DNA of 6,557 bases from Streptosporangiaceae bacterium (GTDB lineage Bacteria > Actinomycetota > Actinomycetes > Streptosporangiales > Streptosporangiaceae). Where the stretch lies: NCBI GenBank assembly GCA_030045215.1, contig JASIBJ010000298.1, forward strand, positions 1 to 6,557, read 5' to 3'. How positions within the stretch are numbered: position 1 is the first letter of the stretch; every line of letters begins with the position of its first letter. The notes beneath the pieces are model-generated. The model searched no databases. It had not been told where the DNA came from and saw nothing but the letters and a program-made list of their open reading frames with translations. This document shows, one piece after another, positions 1 to 4,902 of this stretch. The position numbers were made by a program, and so were the translations under genes.

Positions 1-245
1 TGCTGACGAACGCGGGCGCGTTGGACCGCGACAAGCAGCTCGCGGTGGTGAGCCAGTTCACCAGCATGGTCGCGGATGCCGCTCACGATCCGGCCCTGGC
101 CGACCGCACCTGGGTACTCCTGACTGAAGCGATCCCCGGCGGGTGGGGCCTCGGCGGCCACGCGAGCACCAACGACGAACTTGTCGCCGCGGCCCGCCGG
201 CAGATAGCCGAGCTCCAGGCAAGGGGCAGTGCGCCGGGGACGTAG
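1..245 (+). CDS. Tautomerase family protein (4-oxalocrotonate tautomerase-like), C-terminal part
   Basis: This is the 3' portion of a gene that starts before the window. The reading frame is open from base 3 to the TAG at 243-245 and gives 80 visible residues. The pattern RTWVLLTEAIPGGWGLGG followed by HASTNDELVAAAR resembles small actinobacterial tautomerases of the 4-oxalocrotonate tautomerase/MIF fold. In these, a helix (here DKQLAVVSQFTSMVADAA) precedes a beta strand with a TWV core and a WG-GG turn. Family members isomerise keto-enol substrates in the cytoplasm using an N-terminal proline. That proline lies outside the window, so catalysis cannot be judged. A TTG at 21 could be read as a start, but in-frame coding upstream and the missing first strand make an internal position more likely. 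The next gene, on the same strand, begins 85 bases downstream; a shared transcript is possible but not shown. Confidence 0.72.
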   Translation, partial: LTNAGALDRDKQLAVVSQFTSMVADAAHDPALADRTWVLLTEAIPGGWGLGGHASTNDELVAAARRQIAELQARGSAPGT

Positions 246-306
246 CTGTGGTCTGCGCCCGCCCGCGACTCCGGCGGCACGCGGGAGCATCTCCGCGGCG
301 GAGCTG

Positions 307-319
307 GGCCGGACCGGCC
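307..319. repeat. 13-bp GC palindrome before the glycosylase start
   Basis: GGCCGG and CCGGCC flank a single central A, forming a perfect inverted repeat that ends 11 bases before the ATG at 331. It could be an operator or simply GC-rich chance sequence. The stretch between it and the ATG (CAGACT, then six bases) has a weak -10-like hexamer at the distance seen for leaderless actinobacterial genes, with one mismatch to TANNNT. No convincing -35 was found. Confidence 0.2.
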
Positions 320-330
320 AGACTTGGTGC

Positions 331-1002
331 ATGACGACGGCGCCAGCTGGCCAGCCAGACCGGAAGGTCACACATGCACAGGCGGCTCGCATCCTGGCCG
401 GCCGGGACCCGGTCATCGCCCGATTGCTCGCCGAGACCGGTTCACCGCGGCTCCGGCGGTCGGCCGAGTCGCACTTCGCCACGCTGGTTCGGGCGATCGT
501 GTACCAGCAGCTGGCCGGGAACGCGGCCGCCGCGATCCACGGTCGGCTGATCGCGGCGATGGACGGCGATGTCCAGCCGGAACGGCTGATCGAGCTGTCC
601 GACGAGACGCTGCGCGCGGTTGGCTTGTCTCGGGCCAAGGTCGTCTCGCTGCGAGATCTGTCGGCCAAGGTGCTGGACGGCACCGTCGTCCTGTCAGCGC
701 GCCGACTGTCGAGAATCAGCGATGAGGACATCATCGAGCGGCTGTCGGCCGTGCGCGGCATTGGCCGCTGGACATCTGAGATGTTTCTCCTCTTCCAGCT
801 CCGCCGCCTGGACGTCTGGCCGACCGGTGACTTCGGCGTCCGTCGCGGCTACGGGCTGGCCTGGGGGATTGCGACGCCGACCGTGAGGCAACTGGAGCCG
901 CTCGGGGACCCGTATCGCCCTTACCGTTCGGTGGTCGCCTGGTACTGCTGGCGGGCCGCTGAGCTCTACGGGCGGGCGGAGGACAGCGCGCTCACTCGGT
1001 AG
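331..1002 (+). CDS. HhH-GPD family DNA glycosylase (DNA-3-methyladenine glycosylase II type)
   Basis: This 223-residue protein removes alkylated or otherwise damaged bases from DNA, the first step of base-excision repair. An early helix carries IVYQQLAGNAA (about 56-66), the typical opening of the HhH-GPD core. The helix-hairpin-helix lies around residues 136-156 with GIGRW at 143-147. The catalytic aspartate is most likely Asp167 in WPTGDFGVRRG. The C-terminal helix carries PYRPYRSVVAWYCWR (194-208), usual for the AlkA-like group. It lacks the N-terminal domain of E. coli AlkA and is a compact, core-only form. The frame is open back to 229, but the ATG at 331 is preferred because the upstream residues look non-coding and the family starts close to this point. 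No clear Shine-Dalgarno sequence precedes it. It converges on a LigD-type end-joining gene, so two DNA repair genes are adjacent. Substrate preference cannot be told. Confidence 0.88.
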   Translation: MTTAPAGQPDRKVTHAQAARILAGRDPVIARLLAETGSPRLRRSAESHFATLVRAIVYQQLAGNAAAAIHGRLIAAMDGDVQPERLIELSDETLRAVGLSRAKVVSLRDLSAKVLDGTVVLSARRLSRISDEDIIERLSAVRGIGRWTSEMFLLFQLRRLDVWPTGDFGVRRGYGLAWGIATPTVRQLEPLGDPYRPYRSVVAWYCWRAAELYGRAEDSALTR

Positions 1003-1020
1003 GCCGGCGGATCCGCTGAC

Positions 1021-1040
1021 CCGATGGGCCGCCGGATCGG
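1021..1040. terminator. Small hairpin in convergent gap (possible terminator)
   Basis: CCGAT and ATCGG pair as a 5-bp outer stem, with a further GG/CC pair inside after a 2-base bulge and a GCCG loop. It lies 18 bases after the glycosylase stop. No T-run follows, which is common in high-GC actinobacteria. It is weak on its own. Confidence 0.2.
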
Positions 1041-1041
1041 C

Positions 1042-1061
1042 TCACCGCTCGGACCCGGTGA
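1042..1061. terminator. 6-bp stem hairpin in convergent gap (possible bidirectional terminator)
   Basis: TCACCG at 1042-1047 pairs perfectly with CGGTGA at 1056-1061 across an 8-base loop. It sits between the convergent glycosylase and PE-Pol genes, 12 bases past the PE-Pol stop on the minus strand and 39 bases past the glycosylase stop on the plus strand, so it could serve both. There is no T-tract. Confidence 0.28.
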
Positions 1062-1072
1062 AACATCGGCGG

Positions 1073-2731
1073 CTAGGTCACAGGCGGTAGGTGTTGCTGG
1101 CGCGACAGCACCGGCCGGAACAGATCTCCCCTGGTCGCCACTCGTTCCGGCATCGAACGTATCGTTACGCCGTCCGGTCGCAGTGCGGGATCGTCAAGCT
1201 CATCCCAGCTGATCGGGGCAGAAACCGGCGCGCCCGCTGCCGCGCGCGGGCTGTAGGGAGCCACCAGCGTCTTGTTGCTCACGTTCTGCGTGTAGTCGAG
1301 CCTCGCCAGTCCCGAGCGCTCGCTGACGTCCCACTTCCAGCTGATCAGGTCGGGAACGACGGCGCCGATGGCCTTCGACAGCTGCTCCACCCAGCCGCGG
1401 GTCTCTTCGTACGTCAGCCCGCCGGCGACCGGGACCCAGATCTGGATGCCGCGCCGGCCGGTGAGCTTTGGTTGCGCCAGAACGTGCAGATGCTCAAGCG
1501 CGGTCCGGTGCAGCCGGGCCAGTACGAGCACGTCATCCCACGACGTGCTTGAGCCGGGATCGATGTCGATGAGCGCATAGGTCGGGTTGTGCGGGTGATC
1601 GGCCATCGCGGTCCAGGCGTGCCATTCCAGCGCGCCGAAGTTGGCTGCCCACAACAGGGCCGCCGGCTCGTCCACGACCAGGTACGTGGTGGTCTTGTCC
1701 CGGCCCGCGTCGGGATTATGCCAGCGCGGCACCCACTCCGGAGCGTGGTCGGGCAACTGCTTGTGCCAGAACCCTGGCTCGCCGGCGCCGCCAGGGAACC
1801 GGTGCATGTTCAGCGGCCGGCCAGCCAGGTAGGGCAGGATGACCGGCGCGATGACGGCGGCGTAGCGGATCAGTTCGCGCTTGGTGACCGGCGCCTCGCC
1901 CGGCCGCGCCGGGAACATGTCCTTATCCAGGTTGGTCAGCTTCAGCTGCCGGCCGAACACGTGCCAGCTGCCGTTGTTGCCGAGGGCGTCGAGTGCCGCC
2001 AGTTCGTCCGGTGACGGCCCGCCCGACGGCGCCGGGTGCAGCTCGACTGACGCCTGCGCCGGCGGCAGGTCGGAGCGCCAGATGCGATCGGGGTCGGCCT
2101 TCACCTGGTCATTGGTTCGCCCGGTCAGCACCGACCTGGGGTAGTCCTCGGGATCCCAGCCGCGGACCGCGTACTCGTCGTCCTTGTGCAGCAGCAGCCA
2201 CTGCTTCTCGTCGCTGCCCCGGCGGACCAGGATCAGCCGACCGCGCAGCTTGCTGCCGGTCACGTCGACGTGCAGTTCCCCGGCCGCCACCGCCGCCGCC
2301 GGGTCATCGGTCTCTTGCGGTTCCCACGTGCCCAGGTCCCAGACGATGACGTCGCCGGCGCCGTACTCGCCGGACGGGATCACGCCCTCGAACTTCAGGT
2401 ACTCGATCGGGTGATCCTCGACGTGCACCGCGAGCCGCTTAACCGTCGGGTCCAGCGTCGGGCCGTTCGGCACGGCCCAGCTCGCCAGCACGCCATCTAT
2501 TTCGAATCGCAGGTCATAGTGCCGCCGCCGGGCGCGATGCCGCTGTACGACAAACCGTCTTTCTGGCGGAACGGGCTCGGCACCGCGGCTGGCCGGGTCA
2601 GCACCCGCGGGTTCGGGCGTGCGAGCGAAATCGCGCATCTCCTGATACCGGGCGAGCTTGCCGGCCGGCTTTTCCGGCTTTGCTGGCGCCCGGTGCTGCT
2701 TGCCCGCTGGCTCGCGGCTCCTGGAGGGCAT
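1073..2731 (-). CDS. LigD-type protein with 3'-phosphoesterase and primase-polymerase domains (PE-Pol), no ligase domain
   Basis: This 552-residue protein belongs to bacterial non-homologous end joining, where LigD modules trim and fill broken DNA ends held by Ku. Residues 1-28 are a basic Lys/Pro/Ala-rich tail. A phosphoesterase domain follows (about 29-220). Its expected metal and phosphate residues are all present: His65, His71, Asp73, Arg75, His107 and Tyr111, in the LigD spacing. The polymerase domain (about 255-545) has the metal-binding pair Asp389/Asp391 in ALIDIDPG, His371 in LEWHAW, and a third acid, Asp479, in ARLDYTQN. The polymerase ends near the stop, so no ATP-dependent ligase module follows; a separate ligase gene would be needed. 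The frame is open back to 3049, but that extension runs antisense through the next gene. The ATG at 2731 is the first good start, with only a weak GGTGG upstream. Ku is not in the window. Confidence 0.9.
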   Translation of the reverse strand: MPSRSREPAGKQHRAPAKPEKPAGKLARYQEMRDFARTPEPAGADPASRGAEPVPPERRFVVQRHRARRRHYDLRFEIDGVLASWAVPNGPTLDPTVKRLAVHVEDHPIEYLKFEGVIPSGEYGAGDVIVWDLGTWEPQETDDPAAAVAAGELHVDVTGSKLRGRLILVRRGSDEKQWLLLHKDDEYAVRGWDPEDYPRSVLTGRTNDQVKADPDRIWRSDLPPAQASVELHPAPSGGPSPDELAALDALGNNGSWHVFGRQLKLTNLDKDMFPARPGEAPVTKRELIRYAAVIAPVILPYLAGRPLNMHRFPGGAGEPGFWHKQLPDHAPEWVPRWHNPDAGRDKTTTYLVVDEPAALLWAANFGALEWHAWTAMADHPHNPTYALIDIDPGSSTSWDDVLVLARLHRTALEHLHVLAQPKLTGRRGIQIWVPVAGGLTYEETRGWVEQLSKAIGAVVPDLISWKWDVSERSGLARLDYTQNVSNKTLVAPYSPRAAAGAPVSAPISWDELDDPALRPDGVTIRSMPERVATRGDLFRPVLSRQQHLPPVT

Positions 2732-2786
2732 ACGGCCGATGCTGCCACCGCGGGCCGGCCGGTGCCAGGGCCGGGTGCGCAGGACC

Positions 2787-2822
2787 CGGCGAGGCGTCCC
2801 GGACTCCTTTAAACTGCCACTG
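2787..2822 (+). promoter_or_regulatory. -10 element for leaderless transcription of the 97-aa gene
   Basis: TAAACT at 2810-2815 matches the actinobacterial TANNNT -10 box and ends 6 bases before the GTG start at 2822. Transcription would therefore begin at or next to the first base of the start codon. No Shine-Dalgarno sequence is present in the preceding 30 bases, which agrees with a leaderless mRNA. The -35 position (around 2787-2792) is GC-rich and not convincing, as is common for leaderless promoters. Confidence 0.5.
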
Positions 2823-3115
2823 TGGTCTTCAAGCAGGTCGGGAACGGCCGGCCGTATCCCGATCACGCCCGGACCGCGAAGGAGTGGGCCGAGATCCCGC
2901 CCAGGCCGGTCCGGCTCAACCAGCTGATCACCACGAAGAGCGTGCTTGACCTCAACTCGGTCCTGGCAACCGACTCCACTTTCTACGGCGACCTGTTCCC
3001 CCACGTCATCCGCTGGCACGGTGAGCTCTACCTGGAAGACGGGCTGCACCGCGCGCTACGGGCTGCGCTGCAGCAGCGCTCGGTGCTCCACGTGCGCGTG
3101 CTCGACCTCGACTAG
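2822..3115 (+). CDS. Conserved actinobacterial protein, commonly annotated as VapB-family antitoxin; ParB-like motif
   Basis: This 97-residue cytoplasmic protein begins with a GTG. It matches, from memory, a family widespread in Streptomyces and relatives with the start 'FK-IGNGRPYPDH' and the end 'LYLEDGLHRA-RAALQ'. Databases often call it a type II toxin-antitoxin VapB family antitoxin. No VapC/PIN toxin lies on either side: the downstream 249 bases are non-coding and the upstream neighbour is a divergent PE-Pol gene. The C-terminal part, HGELYLEDGLHRALRAAL then VLHVRVLDLD (residues 66-97), resembles the G-x-x-R/H-R region and following strand of the ParB/sulfiredoxin fold, with Asp73, Gly74, His76 and Arg77 as candidate ligand contacts. 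This resemblance is an inference. No ribbon-helix-helix or AbrB pattern typical of true VapB proteins is evident. The gene is probably transcribed as a leaderless mRNA. Its function is unknown. Confidence 0.82.
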   Translation: MVFKQVGNGRPYPDHARTAKEWAEIPPRPVRLNQLITTKSVLDLNSVLATDSTFYGDLFPHVIRWHGELYLEDGLHRALRAALQQRSVLHVRVLDLD

Positions 3116-3182
3116 GCGGGCACTGAGCGCCACGCGGGCCGGCCATCCGAGCGATCCGCCCGAAGGCCACCGCCGCACCTGA

Positions 3183-3198
3183 CCGCCTCGAGGGGCGG
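3183..3198 (+). terminator. Hairpin downstream of the 97-aa gene (possible terminator)
   Basis: CCGCCT pairs with GGGCGG (one U-G pair in the plus-strand RNA) over a 4-base CGAG loop. It lies 67 bases after the TAG of the preceding gene. It is short but very GC-rich, and no T-run follows. Confidence 0.25.
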
Positions 3199-3252
3199 CC
3201 ATCCTGCGAGGGTGTAACTGGAGAGCTGCGAGCAGCGATTGCCGAATTACCA

Positions 3253-3277
3253 GCCCAGTTAGCTGCCGGAACTGGGC
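3253..3277. terminator. 8-bp perfect inverted repeat between convergent genes (probable bidirectional terminator)
   Basis: GCCCAGTT at 3253-3260 pairs perfectly with AACTGGGC at 3270-3277 over a 9-base loop. It lies in the convergent spacer, 88 bases beyond the tRNA-Ser CCA on the minus strand and 137 bases beyond the 97-aa gene on the plus strand. A third copy of the arm, AACTGG at 3216-3221, could pair with the same CCAGTT instead, so two exclusive folds exist. No T-tract is present. Confidence 0.4.
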
Positions 3278-3301
3278 CCGGAAGCGCGAATGAGACGATC
3301 T

Positions 3302-3316
3302 GACCTGGGGGAGGTC
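3302..3316 (-). terminator. Hairpin downstream of tRNA-Ser (possible terminator)
   Basis: GACCT and AGGTC pair over a five-base homopolymer loop (GGGGG on plus, CCCCC in the minus-strand RNA). It is 48 bases beyond the tRNA 3' end. The stem is only 5 bp, so the assignment is tentative. Confidence 0.25.
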
Positions 3317-3364
3317 GGCGAACGGTGCCGCTAAGGCCAGAGGTTCCGCGTCATCGCGGGGCTG

Positions 3365-3454
3365 TGGCGGTGGAGGTGGGATTTGAACCCACGGATGGGT
3401 TGCCCCATCACACGCTTTCGAGGCGTGCGCCCTCGGCCACTAGGCGACTCCACC
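3365..3454 (-). tRNA. tRNA-Ser, anticodon CGA, with encoded CCA
   Basis: Read on the minus strand, the cloverleaf is complete. The acceptor stem is GGTGGAG with CTCCACC, and the discriminator G is followed by an encoded CCA (3367-3365). The anticodon stem CACGC/GCGTG encloses the loop CTCGAAA, giving anticodon CGA, which reads UCG codons. The long variable arm (GATGGG, GCAA loop, CCCATC) is the hallmark of a class II serine tRNA. The T arm is GTGGG-TTCAAAT-CCCAC. The 5' end lies 48 bases after the tadA stop on the same strand, so it may be cotranscribed or have its own promoter. No repeated copy of the tRNA 3' end, and hence no integration scar, is seen in the window. Confidence 0.96.
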
Positions 3455-3502
3455 GCAGGAGAGCCTACCTGAAGCTGTCACTATGGCCGGCGGCGCTTCC
3501 GG

Positions 3503-3976
3503 CTACCGCCGGCGCTCGAAGAAGTCACGCAGCAACGCAGCGCACTCAGCCTCCAGCACCCCGGTCACGACCTCGACCGGCTCCCCCAGACGAGGGTCGT
3601 GCAGAACGTCCCACACGGACCCGGCCGCGCCGGCTCGCGGATCACGAGCGCCGTAGGCAAGCCTCGGCAGCCGGCCGGCGAGTATCGCGCCCGCGCACAT
3701 CGTGCACGGCTCGAGTGTCACGATCAGCGTGCAGTCATCAAGCCGCCAGGTGCCGCGAGCCTGGCCGGCAGCGCGGATGGCCACTATCTCGGCGTGTGCC
3801 GTGGGATCAGCGTCCGCTTCTCGCTGGTTGTGCCCGCGGCCGATCACTGCCCCCGTCCCGTCGAGCACGACCGCCCCGACCGGCACGTCCTCACCGGACG
3901 CCCTGGCTTCCGCGAGAGCCTCGCGCATGGCCGGCTCAAAACTGGCCAGGTAGCCAGTCACAGCCCGGCGCCTCAC
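3503..3976 (-). CDS. tadA: tRNA-specific adenosine deaminase TadA
   Basis: This 157-residue enzyme deaminates adenosine 34 to inosine in the wobble position of tRNA-Arg(ACG), allowing one tRNA to read several CGN codons. It shows the cytidine/deoxycytidylate deaminase zinc site: H61-A-E63, with Glu63 as proton shuttle, and P90-C91-T-M-C94, where the two cysteines and His61 bind zinc. The surrounding pattern GHNQREADADPTAHAEIVAIRAA is typical of bacterial TadA, and VPVGAVV (31-37) is the substrate-pocket strand. The length is normal. The start is a GTG at 3976 overlapping the stop of the upstream TadA-associated gene as GTGA, which points to translational coupling. A later in-frame Met17 (MREALAEA) is close to the start of shorter homologues and is an alternative. 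The tRNA-Ser gene follows on the same strand, an arrangement I recall as common in actinomycetes. Confidence 0.95.
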   Translation of the reverse strand: MRRRAVTGYLASFEPAMREALAEARASGEDVPVGAVVLDGTGAVIGRGHNQREADADPTAHAEIVAIRAAGQARGTWRLDDCTLIVTLEPCTMCAGAILAGRLPRLAYGARDPRAGAAGSVWDVLHDPRLGEPVEVVTGVLEAECAALLRDFFERRR

Positions 3977-4464
3977 GCGCCCAGTGCCGAGTCAAGCGCC
4001 CGCTCCAGCGCCGGGCCGAAACCCAGCCGCCTGGCGATGCTGGCGAGCACCTCGTCAGGGAAAAGATCCAGATTTCCCGACAGTGCACCAAGATCCATCT
4101 CGTCGACCCCCAGGTCGGCGAAGATCGACATGTCCCCGACTGGAAGCACCTGATCGAGATCCTCGTCCTCAGGAACGGGAATATCCAGGTAGTCGAGAAC
4201 CTGACGGGCCAGCGGCCAGTCCACGGAAGCGGTGACGTCAGAGAGGAATACGGAGACCTGGTTACGAACTACCCGAAGAGCGACAAAGAAGTCATCGCCA
4301 ACGGCGGCCAGGCCGATGGATCCGCCAATGCTGGGCTGGGCCCGCATTGCCTGAATCAAACCGTCCAGATTCTCTGTCAGCGCCGCGGGCAGGACATCAA
4401 CTTCCCACACGTCATCTTCCCGGTAAACGACGACAGCAAAGTCGCTGGCGCTCATATCGGTCAT
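3973..4464 (-). CDS. tRNA adenosine deaminase-associated protein (TIGR03941-type)
   Basis: This 163-residue actinobacterial protein is found next to tadA; its biochemical role is not established, and its name comes from this neighbourhood. The family signature is clear. An N-terminal strand FAVVVYREDDVWEVDVL (residues 9-25) comes first. GDDFFVALRV (56-65) is followed by SDVTASVDWPLARQVLDYLD (75-94), then an acidic stretch and VGDMSIFADLGVDEMDLGAL (109-128), and finally LFPDEVLASIARRLGFG (134-150). It is strongly acidic with no membrane segment or signal peptide. The frame is open up to 4641, but the ATG at 4464 is chosen: GGAG lies five bases upstream and the conserved part begins nine residues later. 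An ATG at 4455 is a second option. The stop overlaps the tadA GTG, so the two proteins are probably made in step. Confidence 0.9.
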   Translation of the reverse strand: MTDMSASDFAVVVYREDDVWEVDVLPAALTENLDGLIQAMRAQPSIGGSIGLAAVGDDFFVALRVVRNQVSVFLSDVTASVDWPLARQVLDYLDIPVPEDEDLDQVLPVGDMSIFADLGVDEMDLGALSGNLDLFPDEVLASIARRLGFGPALERALDSALGA

Positions 4465-4640
4465 CGACACTCCGCAGGCTGGTTTCCAGAGGAAAATGGT
4501 GTCAGACTCCGGCTCCCCGCGCATGGATCTAGGCGCATAGCGGGTAGGCATCGTCACAGGACCGCGACCGCCGGGCGGACGTCGCGCGCCATCGCGTCGG
4601 CGCGCTGCCGGTCCCCTATGGTCGCTTGGGTTAGTGGTCA

Positions 4641-4669
4641 TTGGTCGGCAAAATGCCCTGAGCTATGCT
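4641..4669 (+). promoter_or_regulatory. Candidate sigma-70/HrdB-type promoter for the small-protein/PH operon
   Basis: TTGGTC at 4641-4646 (three of six matches to TTGACA, with the TTG intact) and TATGCT at 4664-4669 (TANNNT) are separated by the ideal 17 bases. A start near 4676 would give a leader of about 70 bases before the GTG at 4747. It lies in the 282-bp divergent spacer, facing the membrane-protein genes. Confidence 0.45.
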
Positions 4670-4688
4670 GAGCGCATAAGCGGTATGC
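4664..4688. repeat. Three phased inverted half-sites TATGC / GCATA / TATGC (operator-like)
   Basis: TATGC (4664-4668), GCATA (4674-4678) and TATGC (4684-4688) alternate in orientation and are each separated by 5 bases, so half-site starts are exactly 10 bp apart, one helical turn. The first half-site forms the -10 element and the second covers the expected transcription start, a position suited to a repressor site. No regulator gene is nearby. The repeat could also fold in RNA as two exclusive 5-bp hairpins. Confidence 0.35.
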
Positions 4689-4732
4689 AGCTAAGCGTTT
4701 ACTGGCGGTAACGACCTGCTGCGAGCGGACTT

Positions 4733-4738
4733 AGGAGG
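4733..4738 (+). promoter_or_regulatory. Strong ribosome binding site for the 50-aa protein
   Basis: AGGAGG is followed by 8 bases and then the GTG at 4747. This near-perfect Shine-Dalgarno sequence is the best in the window. It decides the start and is strong evidence that the small ORF is translated. Confidence 0.85.
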
Positions 4739-4746
4739 TGAACAAC

Positions 4747-4899
4747 GTGTTGCGGAAGGTCATCACATGGGCGATCGTTATTTTTGTCATCTATTACCTA
4801 GCCACCGACCCAACGGCTGCTGCCGGGTTCCTGAAGCACGCGCTCCACGGCCTGCAGTCCGCCGGCAACTCCATGTCCAGATTCGTCAATAAGTTGTAG
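4747..4899 (+). CDS. Small single-pass membrane protein, 50 aa
   Basis: The ORF runs from GTG at 4747 to TAG at 4897-4899. After MLRK, residues 5-19 (VITWAIVIFVIYYLA) form one short hydrophobic segment with basic residues in front, consistent with an N-in membrane anchor. The rest (ATDPTAAAGFLKHALHGLQSAGNSMSRFVNKL in meaning, residues 19-50) looks like an amphipathic helix with small residues, Lys and His. It resembles, from memory, short uncharacterised actinobacterial proteins with an 'MLRKV' start and a 'SAGNS' motif near the end. The AGGAGG ribosome binding site at ideal spacing supports translation. The next gene starts 3 bases after the stop, so they form an operon and this ORF may drive its translation. 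The function is unknown; a partner or regulator of the PH-domain membrane protein is a reasonable inference from position. Confidence 0.85.
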   Translation: MLRKVITWAIVIFVIYYLATDPTAAAGFLKHALHGLQSAGNSMSRFVNKL

Positions 4900-4902
4900 A
4901 AC

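Noticed and set aside
229..330. Upstream extension of the DNA glycosylase frame
   Set aside because: It overlaps the end of the tautomerase gene and encodes Arg/Pro/Ala-rich residues not expected before the HhH-GPD core.
2186..2812. Plus-strand open frame of 208 codons inside the PE-Pol gene
   Set aside because: Antisense to conserved phosphoesterase-domain codons; the product is compositionally biased and matches nothing known.
2732..3049. N-terminal extension of the PE-Pol reading frame
   Set aside because: This stretch is antisense to the 97-residue gene, has no LigD-like content, and the known domain begins just after the ATG at 2731.
3116..3364. Possible integration site at the tRNA-Ser 3' end
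   Set aside because: No duplicate of the tRNA 3' segment and no integrase or phage gene is visible in the window.
2822..3364. Toxin-antitoxin pair with the VapB-labelled protein
   Set aside because: No PIN-domain or other toxin-like ORF lies on either side; the downstream spacer holds inverted repeats and a tRNA.
3462..3467. TAGGCT on the minus strand as a tRNA-Ser promoter -10
   Set aside because: It matches TANNNT, but no -35 is at 16-18 bases, and the implied start would fall on the tRNA 5' end with no leader.
4465..4641. N-terminal extension of the TadA-associated protein to an ATG at 4641
   Set aside because: The extra residues are Arg/Pro-rich and unlike the family start, while GGAG five bases before the ATG at 4464 fits a true initiation site.
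3325..4671. Very long plus-strand open frame (448 codons)
   Set aside because: It runs antisense through tRNA-Ser, tadA and the TadA-associated gene, all well supported. Its translation is Arg/Pro/Ser-rich with no recognisable domain, typical of GC-rich antisense frames.
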